NCBI GenBank assembly: GCA_025997595.1
Contig: BNUU01000058.1
Coordinates: 1 to 6,959, forward strand
Source: Spirochaetia bacterium
Lineage (GTDB): Bacteria > Spirochaetota > Spirochaetia > Treponematales > Breznakiellaceae
Length of the DNA: 6,959 bases
Direction: 5' to 3'
Within the stretch, counting starts at the first letter, position 1. The number at the start of each line of letters is the position of its first letter. The position numbers were made by a program, and so were the translations under genes. The notes beneath the pieces are model-generated. The model did not search any database. It was not told the DNA's origin and worked only from the letters and a program-made list of their open reading frames with translations. Positions 1-6,356 of the stretch are shown in pieces.

Positions 1-140
1 TTCAGCATTTCCTGCACATTCTTGAGAAGCGGCGCGGGGGGAATTGATTGCGGGGCGGAACCTTCCGGCAGCGCTGCTCCCTCTGCGGGGATCACCGCCG
101 GATTTTCCGTTGAATCTTCTGCCAAGGCAACTTCAGACAT
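1..140 (-). CDS. Unrecognised protein, N-terminal 46 codons only (cut by window edge)
   Basis: An open frame starts with ATG at 140 and runs leftwards off the window, so only the N-terminus is visible. It begins MSEVALAEDSTENP and continues with an acidic, Ala- and Pro-rich stretch ending PPAPLLKNVQEML, which looks like a flexible N-terminal tail before a folded domain. There is no signal peptide or membrane segment in the visible part. A Shine-Dalgarno sequence GGGAG lies at 148-152, 7 bases before the ATG. The stop codon of the upstream TPR gene is only 12 bases away, so the two genes are probably one operon. I do not recognise the family; the domain that would identify it is outside the window. 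Confidence 0.72.
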   Translation of the reverse strand, partial: MSEVALAEDSTENPAVIPAEGAALPEGSAPQSIPPAPLLKNVQEML

Positions 141-152
141 TTCGTTACTCCC

Positions 153-1163
153 TTATCTAATATACTGGTCATATATGGACCTGTCGATGATCTTTATCTT
201 CAACATGGTCTCTTCAATAATTCCGGGAGCCTCCCGGGTATTTTCAAAGTGATCGATCAGCCAAAAATACCGGTTGATAAGCCGGGGCTTGAGGTAACCG
301 GTGTCCGGGGGGGCACCCCGGCTTACGCTTCCCTTTGGAAAGCCGGCCCCGGCGGAGGTCCCCGGACTGCTGCGGATCTCGTTTTCCAGGAAAAAAATCG
401 ACTGCCGCAGCCTCCCCAACTCAACCGGTTTCAGTTCCCGCTTTACCGAAAAAACCCCGAACAGGCAGCCGTAAACCGGTATCCATTCGCACAGTTCCGG
501 CCCGGAGTACCCCATGCTCCGCACCTTTTCCCGCAGACGGATGATCAGCTCCGACTCCATGGACCTGAGGTCTACCTTCTGGGGGTCCAGAAAAAAGGCT
601 TCCCGGAACAGGGCCTTGGCGGCGCGGTTTTCCCCCAAAAGGGCGTTCACATCCGCCAGCTCCGCAATGGCTTCCCCGTCTTCCCGCTTAAACCTGGCCG
701 CCTGCTCCAGGTACTTGAGGGCGTCCTCGTAGCTGCCGGTTCCCTTGTAACAGCGGCCCACCTGCAGCAGTAGATCCGGATCGTGCTCATTAACCCCGTC
801 CCCCAGCGTATCCTTAAAAAAATCCAGGGCGGTGGAAAACACAAAGCGCCGGATCGCATACTGACAGGCGTCATAATGCTCTTCAAAGTGATCCAGAAAA
901 CCATAATAGGCTTTCCACTGGGAAAAGATGAAGACGCCCTTTTCATAGGGGTCCTGGAAATCATCTATCCGCTTGGTATGTTCAAGCCACCAATTAAGGC
1001 ACTTCAGTCCGTACTTCACTTCCGGGTGGTCAAAATCCACCCCCAGGGCCTCTTCCAAAGCCATCTGGGCCGCGTCTGCGTCAGAGGCGGCGAGCTTGTC
1101 ATAGGCTTTCTGAAGGAGCCCGGGAACCCTATTGATCCCTTTAACCGATATTTCCGTGTTCAT
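153..1163 (-). CDS. Cytoplasmic tetratricopeptide-repeat (TPR) protein
   Basis: This 336-residue protein has no signal peptide and no membrane segment, so it is probably cytoplasmic. The clearest repeats are two TPR-like helix pairs at about residues 129-160 (DLLLQVGRCYKGTGSYEDAL, then YLEQAARFKRE) and 163-195 (EAIAELADVNALLGENRAAK, then ALFREAFFLDP). The N-terminal 120 residues are helical and rich in aromatic residues, and may hold degenerate repeats. The region around 265-290 is Gly/Pro/Ser-rich and looks like a linker before a helical C-terminus. TPR proteins usually act as scaffolds for protein contacts; no enzymatic motif is visible. The ATG at 1163 has no good Shine-Dalgarno sequence before it. 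It has a strong candidate promoter and a 22-bp palindrome upstream, and probably leads an operon with the gene at 1-140. The partner and role are unknown. Confidence 0.88.
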   Translation of the reverse strand: MNTEISVKGINRVPGLLQKAYDKLAASDADAAQMALEEALGVDFDHPEVKYGLKCLNWWLEHTKRIDDFQDPYEKGVFIFSQWKAYYGFLDHFEEHYDACQYAIRRFVFSTALDFFKDTLGDGVNEHDPDLLLQVGRCYKGTGSYEDALKYLEQAARFKREDGEAIAELADVNALLGENRAAKALFREAFFLDPQKVDLRSMESELIIRLREKVRSMGYSGPELCEWIPVYGCLFGVFSVKRELKPVELGRLRQSIFFLENEIRSSPGTSAGAGFPKGSVSRGAPPDTGYLKPRLINRYFWLIDHFENTREAPGIIEETMLKIKIIDRSIYDQYIR

Positions 1164-1174
1164 GGCTTGAATAG

Positions 1175-1196
1175 TTTTGTACGATCAGGTACAAAA
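1175..1196. promoter_or_regulatory. Perfect 8-bp palindrome TTTTGTAC-N6-GTACAAAA, candidate operator
   Basis: The arms at 1175-1182 and 1189-1196 are perfect reverse complements with a 6-base spacer. The site lies about +6 to +27 from the predicted transcription start of the minus-strand TPR gene and ends 12 bases before its ATG. That position suits a repressor site, or a leader hairpin that could affect translation of a gene with no clear Shine-Dalgarno sequence. The two-fold symmetric form is typical of a dimeric regulator, but I cannot name one. Confidence 0.4.
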
Positions 1197-1208
1197 TATA
1201 TCTTTTAG

Positions 1209-1237
1209 ATCATATCATTGATCCCCGGTTTGGACAA
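1209..1237 (-). promoter_or_regulatory. Candidate sigma-70-type promoter for the TPR operon
   Basis: Read on the minus strand, TTGTCC (1232-1237, 4 of 6 to consensus) is followed after 17 bases by TATGAT (1209-1214, 5 of 6). The predicted start of transcription is near 1202, leaving a leader of about 39 bases before the ATG at 1163. The -10 sits inside a small palindrome, GATCA-N6-TGATC (1208-1223). The assignment rests on hexamer match and spacing only. Confidence 0.5.
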
Positions 1238-1249
1238 GAGGGCAATGTC

Positions 1250-1278
1250 TTTACAAGCCCCCCCCTGATGATTATGAT
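1250..1278 (+). promoter_or_regulatory. Candidate rpe promoter with a C8 tract in its spacer; predicts a near-leaderless mRNA
   Basis: TTTACA (1250-1255, 5 of 6 to consensus) and TATGAT (1273-1278, 5 of 6) are separated by exactly 17 bases. The spacer holds eight C in a row (1258-1265). With standard geometry, transcription would start near 1285, one or two bases before the rpe ATG at 1287. This fits the absence of any Shine-Dalgarno sequence upstream of rpe. The -35 is only 12 bases from the -35 of the divergent promoter, so one regulator could affect both. Confidence 0.5.
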
Positions 1279-1288
1279 CGTTAATCAT
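1268..1288. promoter_or_regulatory. Palindrome ATGATTA-N7-TAATCAT across the rpe -10 and start codon
   Basis: The arms at 1268-1274 and 1282-1288 are perfect 7-base reverse complements. The site covers the candidate -10, the predicted transcription start and the first two bases of the rpe ATG. A protein bound here would block the promoter. It is too AT-rich and too early in the transcript to act as a strong RNA hairpin if the mRNA really starts near 1285. Confidence 0.35.
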
Positions 1289-1940
1289 GAAGGAAACCAT
1301 CATTGCCCCATCGGTACTGGCCGCCGATTTTTCCCATTTTGCCGCTGCGGCGGCGGAAATTGACGCTTCCGGGGCGGAGTGGGTCCATCTGGACGTGATG
1401 GACGGCCGGTTTGTGCCCAACCTCACCTTCGGCCCCAAGCTGGCGGCGGATCTTCGGCCCCACAGCAAGGGTATTTTCGACGTTCACCTGATGACCGAGG
1501 AGCCGGGCGCTTTGGCATCGGCTTTCGCGGAGGCGGGGGCGGATTACATCACCTTTCATATAGAAGCGGCGATCCATGCCCACCGGGTCCTGATGCAGAT
1601 CCATGAGCTGGGAAAAAAGGCCGGGATAAGCCTTGTTCCCTCGACCCCGGTATCCCTTATTGAGGAACTGCTGCCCTTTGCGGACCTGGTTCTGGTGATG
1701 ACCGTGAACCCCGGTTTTGGCGGCCAGACCCTGATAGAAGGGTGCCTTGAAAAGATAGGGGCCTTAAAGCGCTTCCGGGAACAGAAAAAGCTTTCATTCC
1801 TGATCTCCGTGGACGGGGGGATCAACGCCGGTACGGCCCCCGCGGCCAGGGAGGCCGGGGCGGATATTCTGGTTGCGGGCTCCGCTTTTTTCAGCGCCGG
1901 GGATAAAAAAGCCTTTGTACGGCTCCTCAAAGGTGCGTAA
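1287..1940 (+). CDS. rpe: Ribulose-phosphate 3-epimerase
   Basis: This cytoplasmic TIM-barrel enzyme interconverts D-ribulose 5-phosphate and D-xylulose 5-phosphate in the pentose phosphate pathway. The 217-residue product has the family's usual length and all its landmarks: IIAPSVLAADF at the N-terminus (catalytic Ser9), VHLDVMDGRFVPNLTFGP with metal ligands His34 and Asp36, DVHLM with His67, MTVNPGFGGQ (138-147) for phosphate and loop closure, SVDGGIN with catalytic Asp176, and VAGSAFF near the end. The segment that often reads NP.TP is here PSTP (118-121), a mild variation. The ATG at 1287 is chosen because the protein begins exactly where the family does. No Shine-Dalgarno sequence precedes it, in keeping with the predicted near-leaderless transcript. 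It leads the plus-strand gene cluster and, through ribose 5-phosphate, is linked in metabolism to prs at the other end of the window. Confidence 0.97.
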   Translation: MKETIIAPSVLAADFSHFAAAAAEIDASGAEWVHLDVMDGRFVPNLTFGPKLAADLRPHSKGIFDVHLMTEEPGALASAFAEAGADYITFHIEAAIHAHRVLMQIHELGKKAGISLVPSTPVSLIEELLPFADLVLVMTVNPGFGGQTLIEGCLEKIGALKRFREQKKLSFLISVDGGINAGTAPAAREAGADILVAGSAFFSAGDKKAFVRLLKGA

Positions 1941-1992
1941 TCGCTTATCTTTGGCTGCTTTTTTGCCGAAAAACGAATGAGGAGTATCGTAG

Positions 1993-2949
1993 ATGATTAA
2001 AAAGGCCGGTCTATTACCCTTAATTTTGGTTCTCTTGCTGCTTTTTTCAGCAAATTATGCCCAGGCTCAAACCAGATCACCCCAAAGTGCACCGGGTTTT
2101 GCCCGGCTGCAGAGCGGGCTTGCCCTGTTTCAGGAAGGCCGATGGCGGGAGTCGGTTGCGGAATTGCGCCGTTCCAGGGCGGAAGCGGTGGATCGCGAAC
2201 TCAAGGCGGAAGCCCTCTACTGGATAGCCCTTGCGGAGATTTCCGCCGGTGACTACAACGCCGCACTGAAAGATATGGATGAAATTGAAGTCATGGCCCC
2301 CATAAGCGGGCGGCTGCAGGAAATTCCCTATCATAAAGGCCGGGCCCTGTACTATCTTGGGCGCTATGATGAGGCAATCCTGCTTCTGAAATATTATGCC
2401 GATGGCATCAACGCTCCGCCGCCGGGGAGTGACGCGGCGGCCCGTAAATCTGCGGCCCTGTACTGGGTAGGGGAAAGCCTCTATGCCATGGGTCAGATGG
2501 ACTATGCCCGGGAATTTTTTACGATCGTTATCGAAGAATACCCCCAAAGCGCGAAATTCGAGGCCGCCTCCTACCGGCTGGGGCTTATTGCCCAGAAAAA
2601 AATAGAAGAAGAACTGCTCTACCTTTTACAATGGAGCCACGAGGAATCCCTCAAGGCAATCGAAGAATACCAAAGGCGGGAACGGTCCTACGATCAGGCC
2701 ATCATCGCCTACCAGAAACGGATCGCCGATCTGCTCGGGGGCAGCGGTGACCCCGCAGGCGTTCCGGTATTTCAGCCGCCGGTTCGGCCAGAGTCATTTA
2801 CCCAACAACCGTCAATGCAAACGCCGGTTCCGCCCCAGCCGTCCCTTTCTGAACAGGCAAAAGACAGACGGCTCCAGACGGTTAGATCGGCGGCAACGGA
2901 GTTAAGCGATGGGCTTACCCGGATCCTTAATGAAGGGGGGAACAAATGA
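1993..2949 (+). CDS. Secreted (periplasmic) TPR protein with coiled coil
   Basis: This 318-residue protein has a clear signal peptide: basic MIKK, a Leu-rich core (residues 7-18) and a cleavage motif AQA after residue 25. There is no lipobox cysteine, so it should be a soluble periplasmic protein. At least four TPR-like repeats follow at about residues 37-66, 73-104, 113-140 and 153-184, the last being clearest (ALYWVGESLYAMGQMDYARE). A charged helix at 203-247 looks like a coiled coil. A Pro/Gln-rich linker (253-284) leads to a short C-terminal helix. The layout recalls periplasmic TPR proteins such as CpoB/YbgF, but with the coiled coil after the repeats, so I do not assign that name. A Shine-Dalgarno sequence GAGGAG (1979-1984) lies 8 bases before the ATG. 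The gap to rpe is 52 bases with no convincing terminator, and the next gene overlaps its stop by 4 bases. Confidence 0.9.
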   Translation: MIKKAGLLPLILVLLLLFSANYAQAQTRSPQSAPGFARLQSGLALFQEGRWRESVAELRRSRAEAVDRELKAEALYWIALAEISAGDYNAALKDMDEIEVMAPISGRLQEIPYHKGRALYYLGRYDEAILLLKYYADGINAPPPGSDAAARKSAALYWVGESLYAMGQMDYAREFFTIVIEEYPQSAKFEAASYRLGLIAQKKIEEELLYLLQWSHEESLKAIEEYQRRERSYDQAIIAYQKRIADLLGGSGDPAGVPVFQPPVRPESFTQQPSMQTPVPPQPSLSEQAKDRRLQTVRSAATELSDGLTRILNEGGNK

Positions 2950-4013
2950 AAACGATGGGAAAATCCTTTTTGCTTTTTATCCTCCTTTCTGCGGCTGTCT
3001 CCTCCCTTTCCCTCCGGGCGGCGGATTATAACGATGGGCGGATACGGCTGATCCTGAATGAGAGTACCGGCCGTTTTTCCCTGTACTATATGACCGATAT
3101 TACAAGAGCCCGGTACGAATCTCTTTTTGCCTCCCAGGATCCCATGACCAGTCTGCTTACAGTTAATGTAAACAATGCACAATACCGGTTGGGGGAATCA
3201 GATACCTTCAGTATCCGCATCGGGGGCAATCGAAACACCCCTTCCCTGATTTTTGAATCCTCCTCACTGGTGGTAACCGAAGAATTTTCCTTTATTAAAA
3301 CCGCAAAGGCTCCGGTGGCCAACGGAGTAAAAATCACCCTGACGATTGAAAACAAAAGTACCCGCAGCGCCGATGTGGGGCTCCGGCTGCTTTTGAATAC
3401 CGAGCTGGGGGAGGGCGGGACCGAGGCGCCCTTTATGACGGATGTGCGTCCCATCCTCTCGGAAATCGTTTTTAACGGCTCAAGCGGCGACCAGTTATGG
3501 CTTACCCGGAATGACCATCTTTCCCTCATCGGCAGCATTTCCGCCGGGGTAGAGAAAAAACCGGATATAATTCACTTTGCCAACTGGAAGCGGCTCAATG
3601 ACGCTCCCTGGAAAGCCGCCTATGCCGAGGGGAGAAACTTTCATGATCTTCCCAGTAATTCCATTGGGGATGCCGGGGTGGCGTATTTTTTTGATCCCCG
3701 CAGGATGGCGAGCGGGGATTCCCTTTCATTTTCTCTGCTCCTGGCCGCAGACAGCAGTCAAGACGACAGCTTTGCCAATGGCCTTGCCGCCTACACCGCT
3801 TCCACCCATGAAACCCCGGTGGCAGTACAGAGGTCCGCTCCCACCGCCCAGAGGGCGGATAATTCCGCGGCGGTACAGACGGATCTGGGCAGTCTCAGGA
3901 ACATAATCGCCAAAATTGACGCCTATATCAATTCAGGTTCCCCGATCCGTGACGAGGATCTGGCGGCGCTGGAACGGGAATTTTCACAGATAAGATCCCG
4001 GTATGGTAAATGA
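2946..4013 (+). CDS. Secreted protein of unknown function, beta-rich with C-terminal helix
   Basis: I do not recognise this family. The 355-residue product starts with a signal peptide (MKTMGKSFLLFILLSAAVSS, cleavage near residues 25-26 at LRAA) and lacks a lipobox, so it should be exported. Residues 27-270 alternate short hydrophobic and polar strands, for example GRIRLILNESTGRFSLYYM and NGVKITLTIENKSTRSADVG, which suggests beta-sandwich domains. An Ala/Ser/Thr-rich linker (about 278-310) joins a charged helix (313-353) that may form a coiled coil. Cysteine is absent, as is common in exposed envelope proteins. The ATG overlaps the previous stop as ATGA and has a G-rich Shine-Dalgarno sequence (AAGGGGGG) about 5 bases upstream. 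Its position between two TPR proteins, with 4-base overlaps on both sides, suggests that the three act together at the inner membrane. Confidence 0.88.
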   Translation: MKTMGKSFLLFILLSAAVSSLSLRAADYNDGRIRLILNESTGRFSLYYMTDITRARYESLFASQDPMTSLLTVNVNNAQYRLGESDTFSIRIGGNRNTPSLIFESSSLVVTEEFSFIKTAKAPVANGVKITLTIENKSTRSADVGLRLLLNTELGEGGTEAPFMTDVRPILSEIVFNGSSGDQLWLTRNDHLSLIGSISAGVEKKPDIIHFANWKRLNDAPWKAAYAEGRNFHDLPSNSIGDAGVAYFFDPRRMASGDSLSFSLLLAADSSQDDSFANGLAAYTASTHETPVAVQRSAPTAQRADNSAAVQTDLGSLRNIIAKIDAYINSGSPIRDEDLAALEREFSQIRSRYGK

Positions 4014-5137
4014 AACTGGATCCCATTTTAACCAAAGCTATCCGCCTTGCAAAACGCCGCAATTACCATGAGGCCATCAAAACCCTGGAGACGGAGGTAA
4101 ACCGCTACCACGGTTCATTTTTGTATTATTATCTTTTGGCGGTTTCCTGCCTCCACGTAAACGATTACCAGGGGGCCCTGACCTACTTCAAACTTGCCCG
4201 GGATGTAAAGCTCCGTAACGCTCAAGTTCTTTTAGGGCTGGCGGTCCTGTACCTCCGCAGGGGGGAAACCGCACGGGCGGTTGATTTCTACCTTGAAGTG
4301 CAGGAAATTGATCCAAAAAACCGAACCGCCGCAAAGGCCCTGAAAATCATCCGCAAATACGCGGGGCAGGATAATATTTCCGCATGGCTGGAATCGGGGG
4401 AACTTCCCAAGCTCTATCCCCCCCTGCCGCGTCTGCCCTTCAGCAGGGGCAGGCTGGTCAAACCCGCCGCCGTGGCGCTGGGGGCCGCCCTGATCGCCGG
4501 CCTTATCCTGACCCTGACCGGGGTAATTCATCTTCCGGGAAGCCGGGGGAAACGGCCGGGAATTTCCGGCAGCGTACTGGAAAAGGCAGACCGGGAAAAA
4601 CCCGTGGAAATCGGGGGGGCTTACCAGTACATTCTTACCCAGAACCAGGTACTGGAAACCTACGAAAGGGCCTTCTCCCTTTTTACCGCCTACCGGGATG
4701 AGGCGGCAAGAATAGAACTGAACCGGCTTATCGAATCCAACGCTTCCGAGGGGATCAAAAACAAGTGCCGCCTTCTTATATCCAACATGGAAGTTCCCGG
4801 CTTTGACACCTTTAACCGGAGGGATAACCCAGGCTACGCCGATGTCATAAAGGAACCGGCCCTGTACCGGGACTGCCATGTAATCTGGTCGGGAATGGCC
4901 GCCAATGTGGAGAAGGGGCAGAGCCAGACTTCCTTTGATTTACTCGTGGGCTACGATACCAAAAAAATTCTGGAAGGGTATGTCCGCGTGGAAATCAATC
5001 AGGCCCTGGCCCTTAATCCCGAAAAACCCCTGGAAGTCCTGGGCCGTATTGTGCCCATCTCCACCGAATCGGGGATCGATATACGCCTGGAAGGGATAGC
5101 AATCCACCAGGCGGGCATTCTGGAACAGCGGCCTTGA
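4010..5137 (+). CDS. Membrane-anchored TPR protein with beta-rich C-terminal domain
   Basis: The 375-residue product has three parts. Residues 4-104 form about three TPR repeats (for example YYYLLAVSCLHVNDYQGALT and LLGLAVLYLRRGETARAVDF) with no signal peptide. A single hydrophobic segment at about 152-174 follows a basic stretch (FSRGRLVK), so the repeats probably stay in the cytoplasm and the rest crosses to the periplasm. The C-terminal part contains a helical region (205-260) and a strand-rich region (284-368) with HVIWSG, SFDLLVGY, LEGYVRVEI and PLEVLGRI, which may be an OB-like fold; that is a guess from the strand pattern. The ATG overlaps the preceding stop by 4 bases, and no strong Shine-Dalgarno sequence is visible, so translation is likely coupled. 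It could link cytoplasmic partners to the two secreted proteins encoded just upstream. The exact function is unknown. Confidence 0.88.
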   Translation: MKLDPILTKAIRLAKRRNYHEAIKTLETEVNRYHGSFLYYYLLAVSCLHVNDYQGALTYFKLARDVKLRNAQVLLGLAVLYLRRGETARAVDFYLEVQEIDPKNRTAAKALKIIRKYAGQDNISAWLESGELPKLYPPLPRLPFSRGRLVKPAAVALGAALIAGLILTLTGVIHLPGSRGKRPGISGSVLEKADREKPVEIGGAYQYILTQNQVLETYERAFSLFTAYRDEAARIELNRLIESNASEGIKNKCRLLISNMEVPGFDTFNRRDNPGYADVIKEPALYRDCHVIWSGMAANVEKGQSQTSFDLLVGYDTKKILEGYVRVEINQALALNPEKPLEVLGRIVPISTESGIDIRLEGIAIHQAGILEQRP

Positions 5138-5583
5138 AAACGGTAGTGCAGCGGGTCCTTAAGGCCTCGGTTTCGGTTGATGGGGTTGTTCACGGAAAAA
5201 TAGACTCCGGCCTTTTGGTATACCTGGGCGTTGCGGCGGGGGATACCGAATCAGACGCCGATTGGCTCGCGGAAAAAATCGCCAATTTGCGGATATTTAA
5301 AGATACAAACGAAAAAATGAACCTTTCGGTTAAAGATACCGGGGGCAGTATTCTTGCGGTTTCCCAGTTCACCCTCCTGGCGGATGCCCGCAAAGGCCGC
5401 CGCCCCTATTACGGCAATGCCGCCGATCCTGAAACCGCGAAGAATCTCTACGGGTATTTTATGGACAAAATTCGCGGACAGGGCCTTCCCTGCGAAAACG
5501 GTGTCTTCCAGGCCCACATGCAGGTGACCTACACCAACGACGGACCGATAACAATCATTCTGGACACCAAAGAGATTACTTGA
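5134..5583 (+). CDS. dtd: D-aminoacyl-tRNA deacylase (D-Tyr-tRNA deacylase)
   Basis: DTD is a cytoplasmic proofreading enzyme that hydrolyses D-amino acids, and glycine mischarged on tRNA-Ala, from tRNA. The 149-residue length is typical. The family motifs are clear: the start KTVVQRVLKASVSVDG, LAEKIANLRIF (46-55), the SQFT motif at 77-80 followed by ADARKGRRP, and NDGPITI with the Gly-Pro pair at 137-138 that gives chiral selection. I choose TTG at 5134 as start because it places VVQRV where the family begins, and no in-frame ATG lies nearby. This start overlaps the previous stop as TTGA. No strong Shine-Dalgarno sequence is seen, so initiation probably depends on coupling to the upstream gene. 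It is the last gene of the plus-strand cluster and converges on prs. Confidence 0.96.
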   Translation: MKTVVQRVLKASVSVDGVVHGKIDSGLLVYLGVAAGDTESDADWLAEKIANLRIFKDTNEKMNLSVKDTGGSILAVSQFTLLADARKGRRPYYGNAADPETAKNLYGYFMDKIRGQGLPCENGVFQAHMQVTYTNDGPITIILDTKEIT

Positions 5584-5613
5584 GCCTGTATAAAAAAGAA
5601 TACTTAATTATTG

Positions 5614-5723
5614 GAGCCGGTTCTAAAATTAAGAATTTAACCACGAACCACACGAACCACACTAAAAAGATCATTTAGTTCGTGTTTTTCGTGGTTAATT
5701 AATTTCTATTTTGGAACCAACTC
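5614..5723. repeat. Imperfect long palindrome between convergent dtd and prs; MITE/REP-like element or bidirectional terminator
   Basis: This intergenic region folds as one long interrupted hairpin. Pairing blocks from the centre outwards are CTAAA (5662-5666) with TTTAG (5674-5678), CACGAA (5651-5656) with TTCGTG (5679-5684), TTAACCACGAA (5637-5647) with its exact complement (5688-5698), and GGTTCTAAAAT (5619-5629) with ATTTTGGAACC (5708-5718), which has one G-U-type mismatch. The outer edge GAG/CTC (5614-5616, 5721-5723) touches the prs stop codon. The left arm also repeats CCACGAA/CCACACGAA. From general knowledge, palindromes of this kind are often dispersed in many bacterial genomes. Its position could let it stop transcription from both sides, though a classic U-tract is missing. 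Confidence 0.6.
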
Positions 5724-6356
5724 ATTGGTTAAACAGATTCGGCGACTTCAAATAGATCTCCGCGTCAAAAGTACGGAGTATCTTCCCCATGGGGCTGTTG
5801 GTCAGGATGGTCCTGATGATCCGGGCGGACAATTCCGCGGAGGGGACCACTTCCAGGCCGGGGATCTTATCCGGCAAAGTACCGGGACACACCGTGTCGG
5901 TGACCATGATACGGTTCAAAAGGCCCTCGTTGGAAAGGGCGGTGAGCCGTTTCGCCGCGGGGGGGGAGAAAAGGGCGTGCACGGCGATGATGTTGACCTC
6001 CGCCGGTTTCAGGCGTCCCAGAGCGCGGATAAGGCTTTCAACGGAACCGGCGGTATCCACCATATCATCCACGATCCAGAGCACTTTCCCCTCCACGGGC
6101 TCGGCGGAAAGGACATTGATCGATTCAATAGTATTGGATTTGGAATAATCCCGCTGTTTATGGGCCACCACCAGGGGGGCGCCGAAGGCATTGGCAAAGC
6201 CCCGGGCCAGTTTTTCACCCCCGGCGTCCACGGAACAGAAGGCCCAATTCGGGCGGACCACCCTTTCCAGGGTTTCCATATTATGGATATAGGCGTCGCA
6301 GAGGTACTGCTCCAGAAGGGTCAGGGCGGGAATATCATCAATGGTACAGACCGTGG

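Noticed and set aside
249..773. Plus-strand open frame opposite the TPR gene
   Set aside because: It lies wholly antisense to a well-supported TPR gene, with Pro/Gly/Arg-rich composition typical of a shadow frame and no start signals.
1941..1992. Terminator between rpe and the secreted TPR gene
   Set aside because: Only a 3-base GGC/GCC pairing flanks the T-run, too weak for an intrinsic terminator, so read-through from rpe is likely.
4232..4879. Minus-strand open frame opposite the membrane TPR gene
   Set aside because: It is antisense to a coupled gene with clear domains, and its own product shows no recognisable domain.
5637..5698. CRISPR array or integron attC site
   Set aside because: The CCACGAA-type units are short, irregular and without spacers, and no cas or integrase gene is present. 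The pairing pattern is a simple interrupted hairpin.
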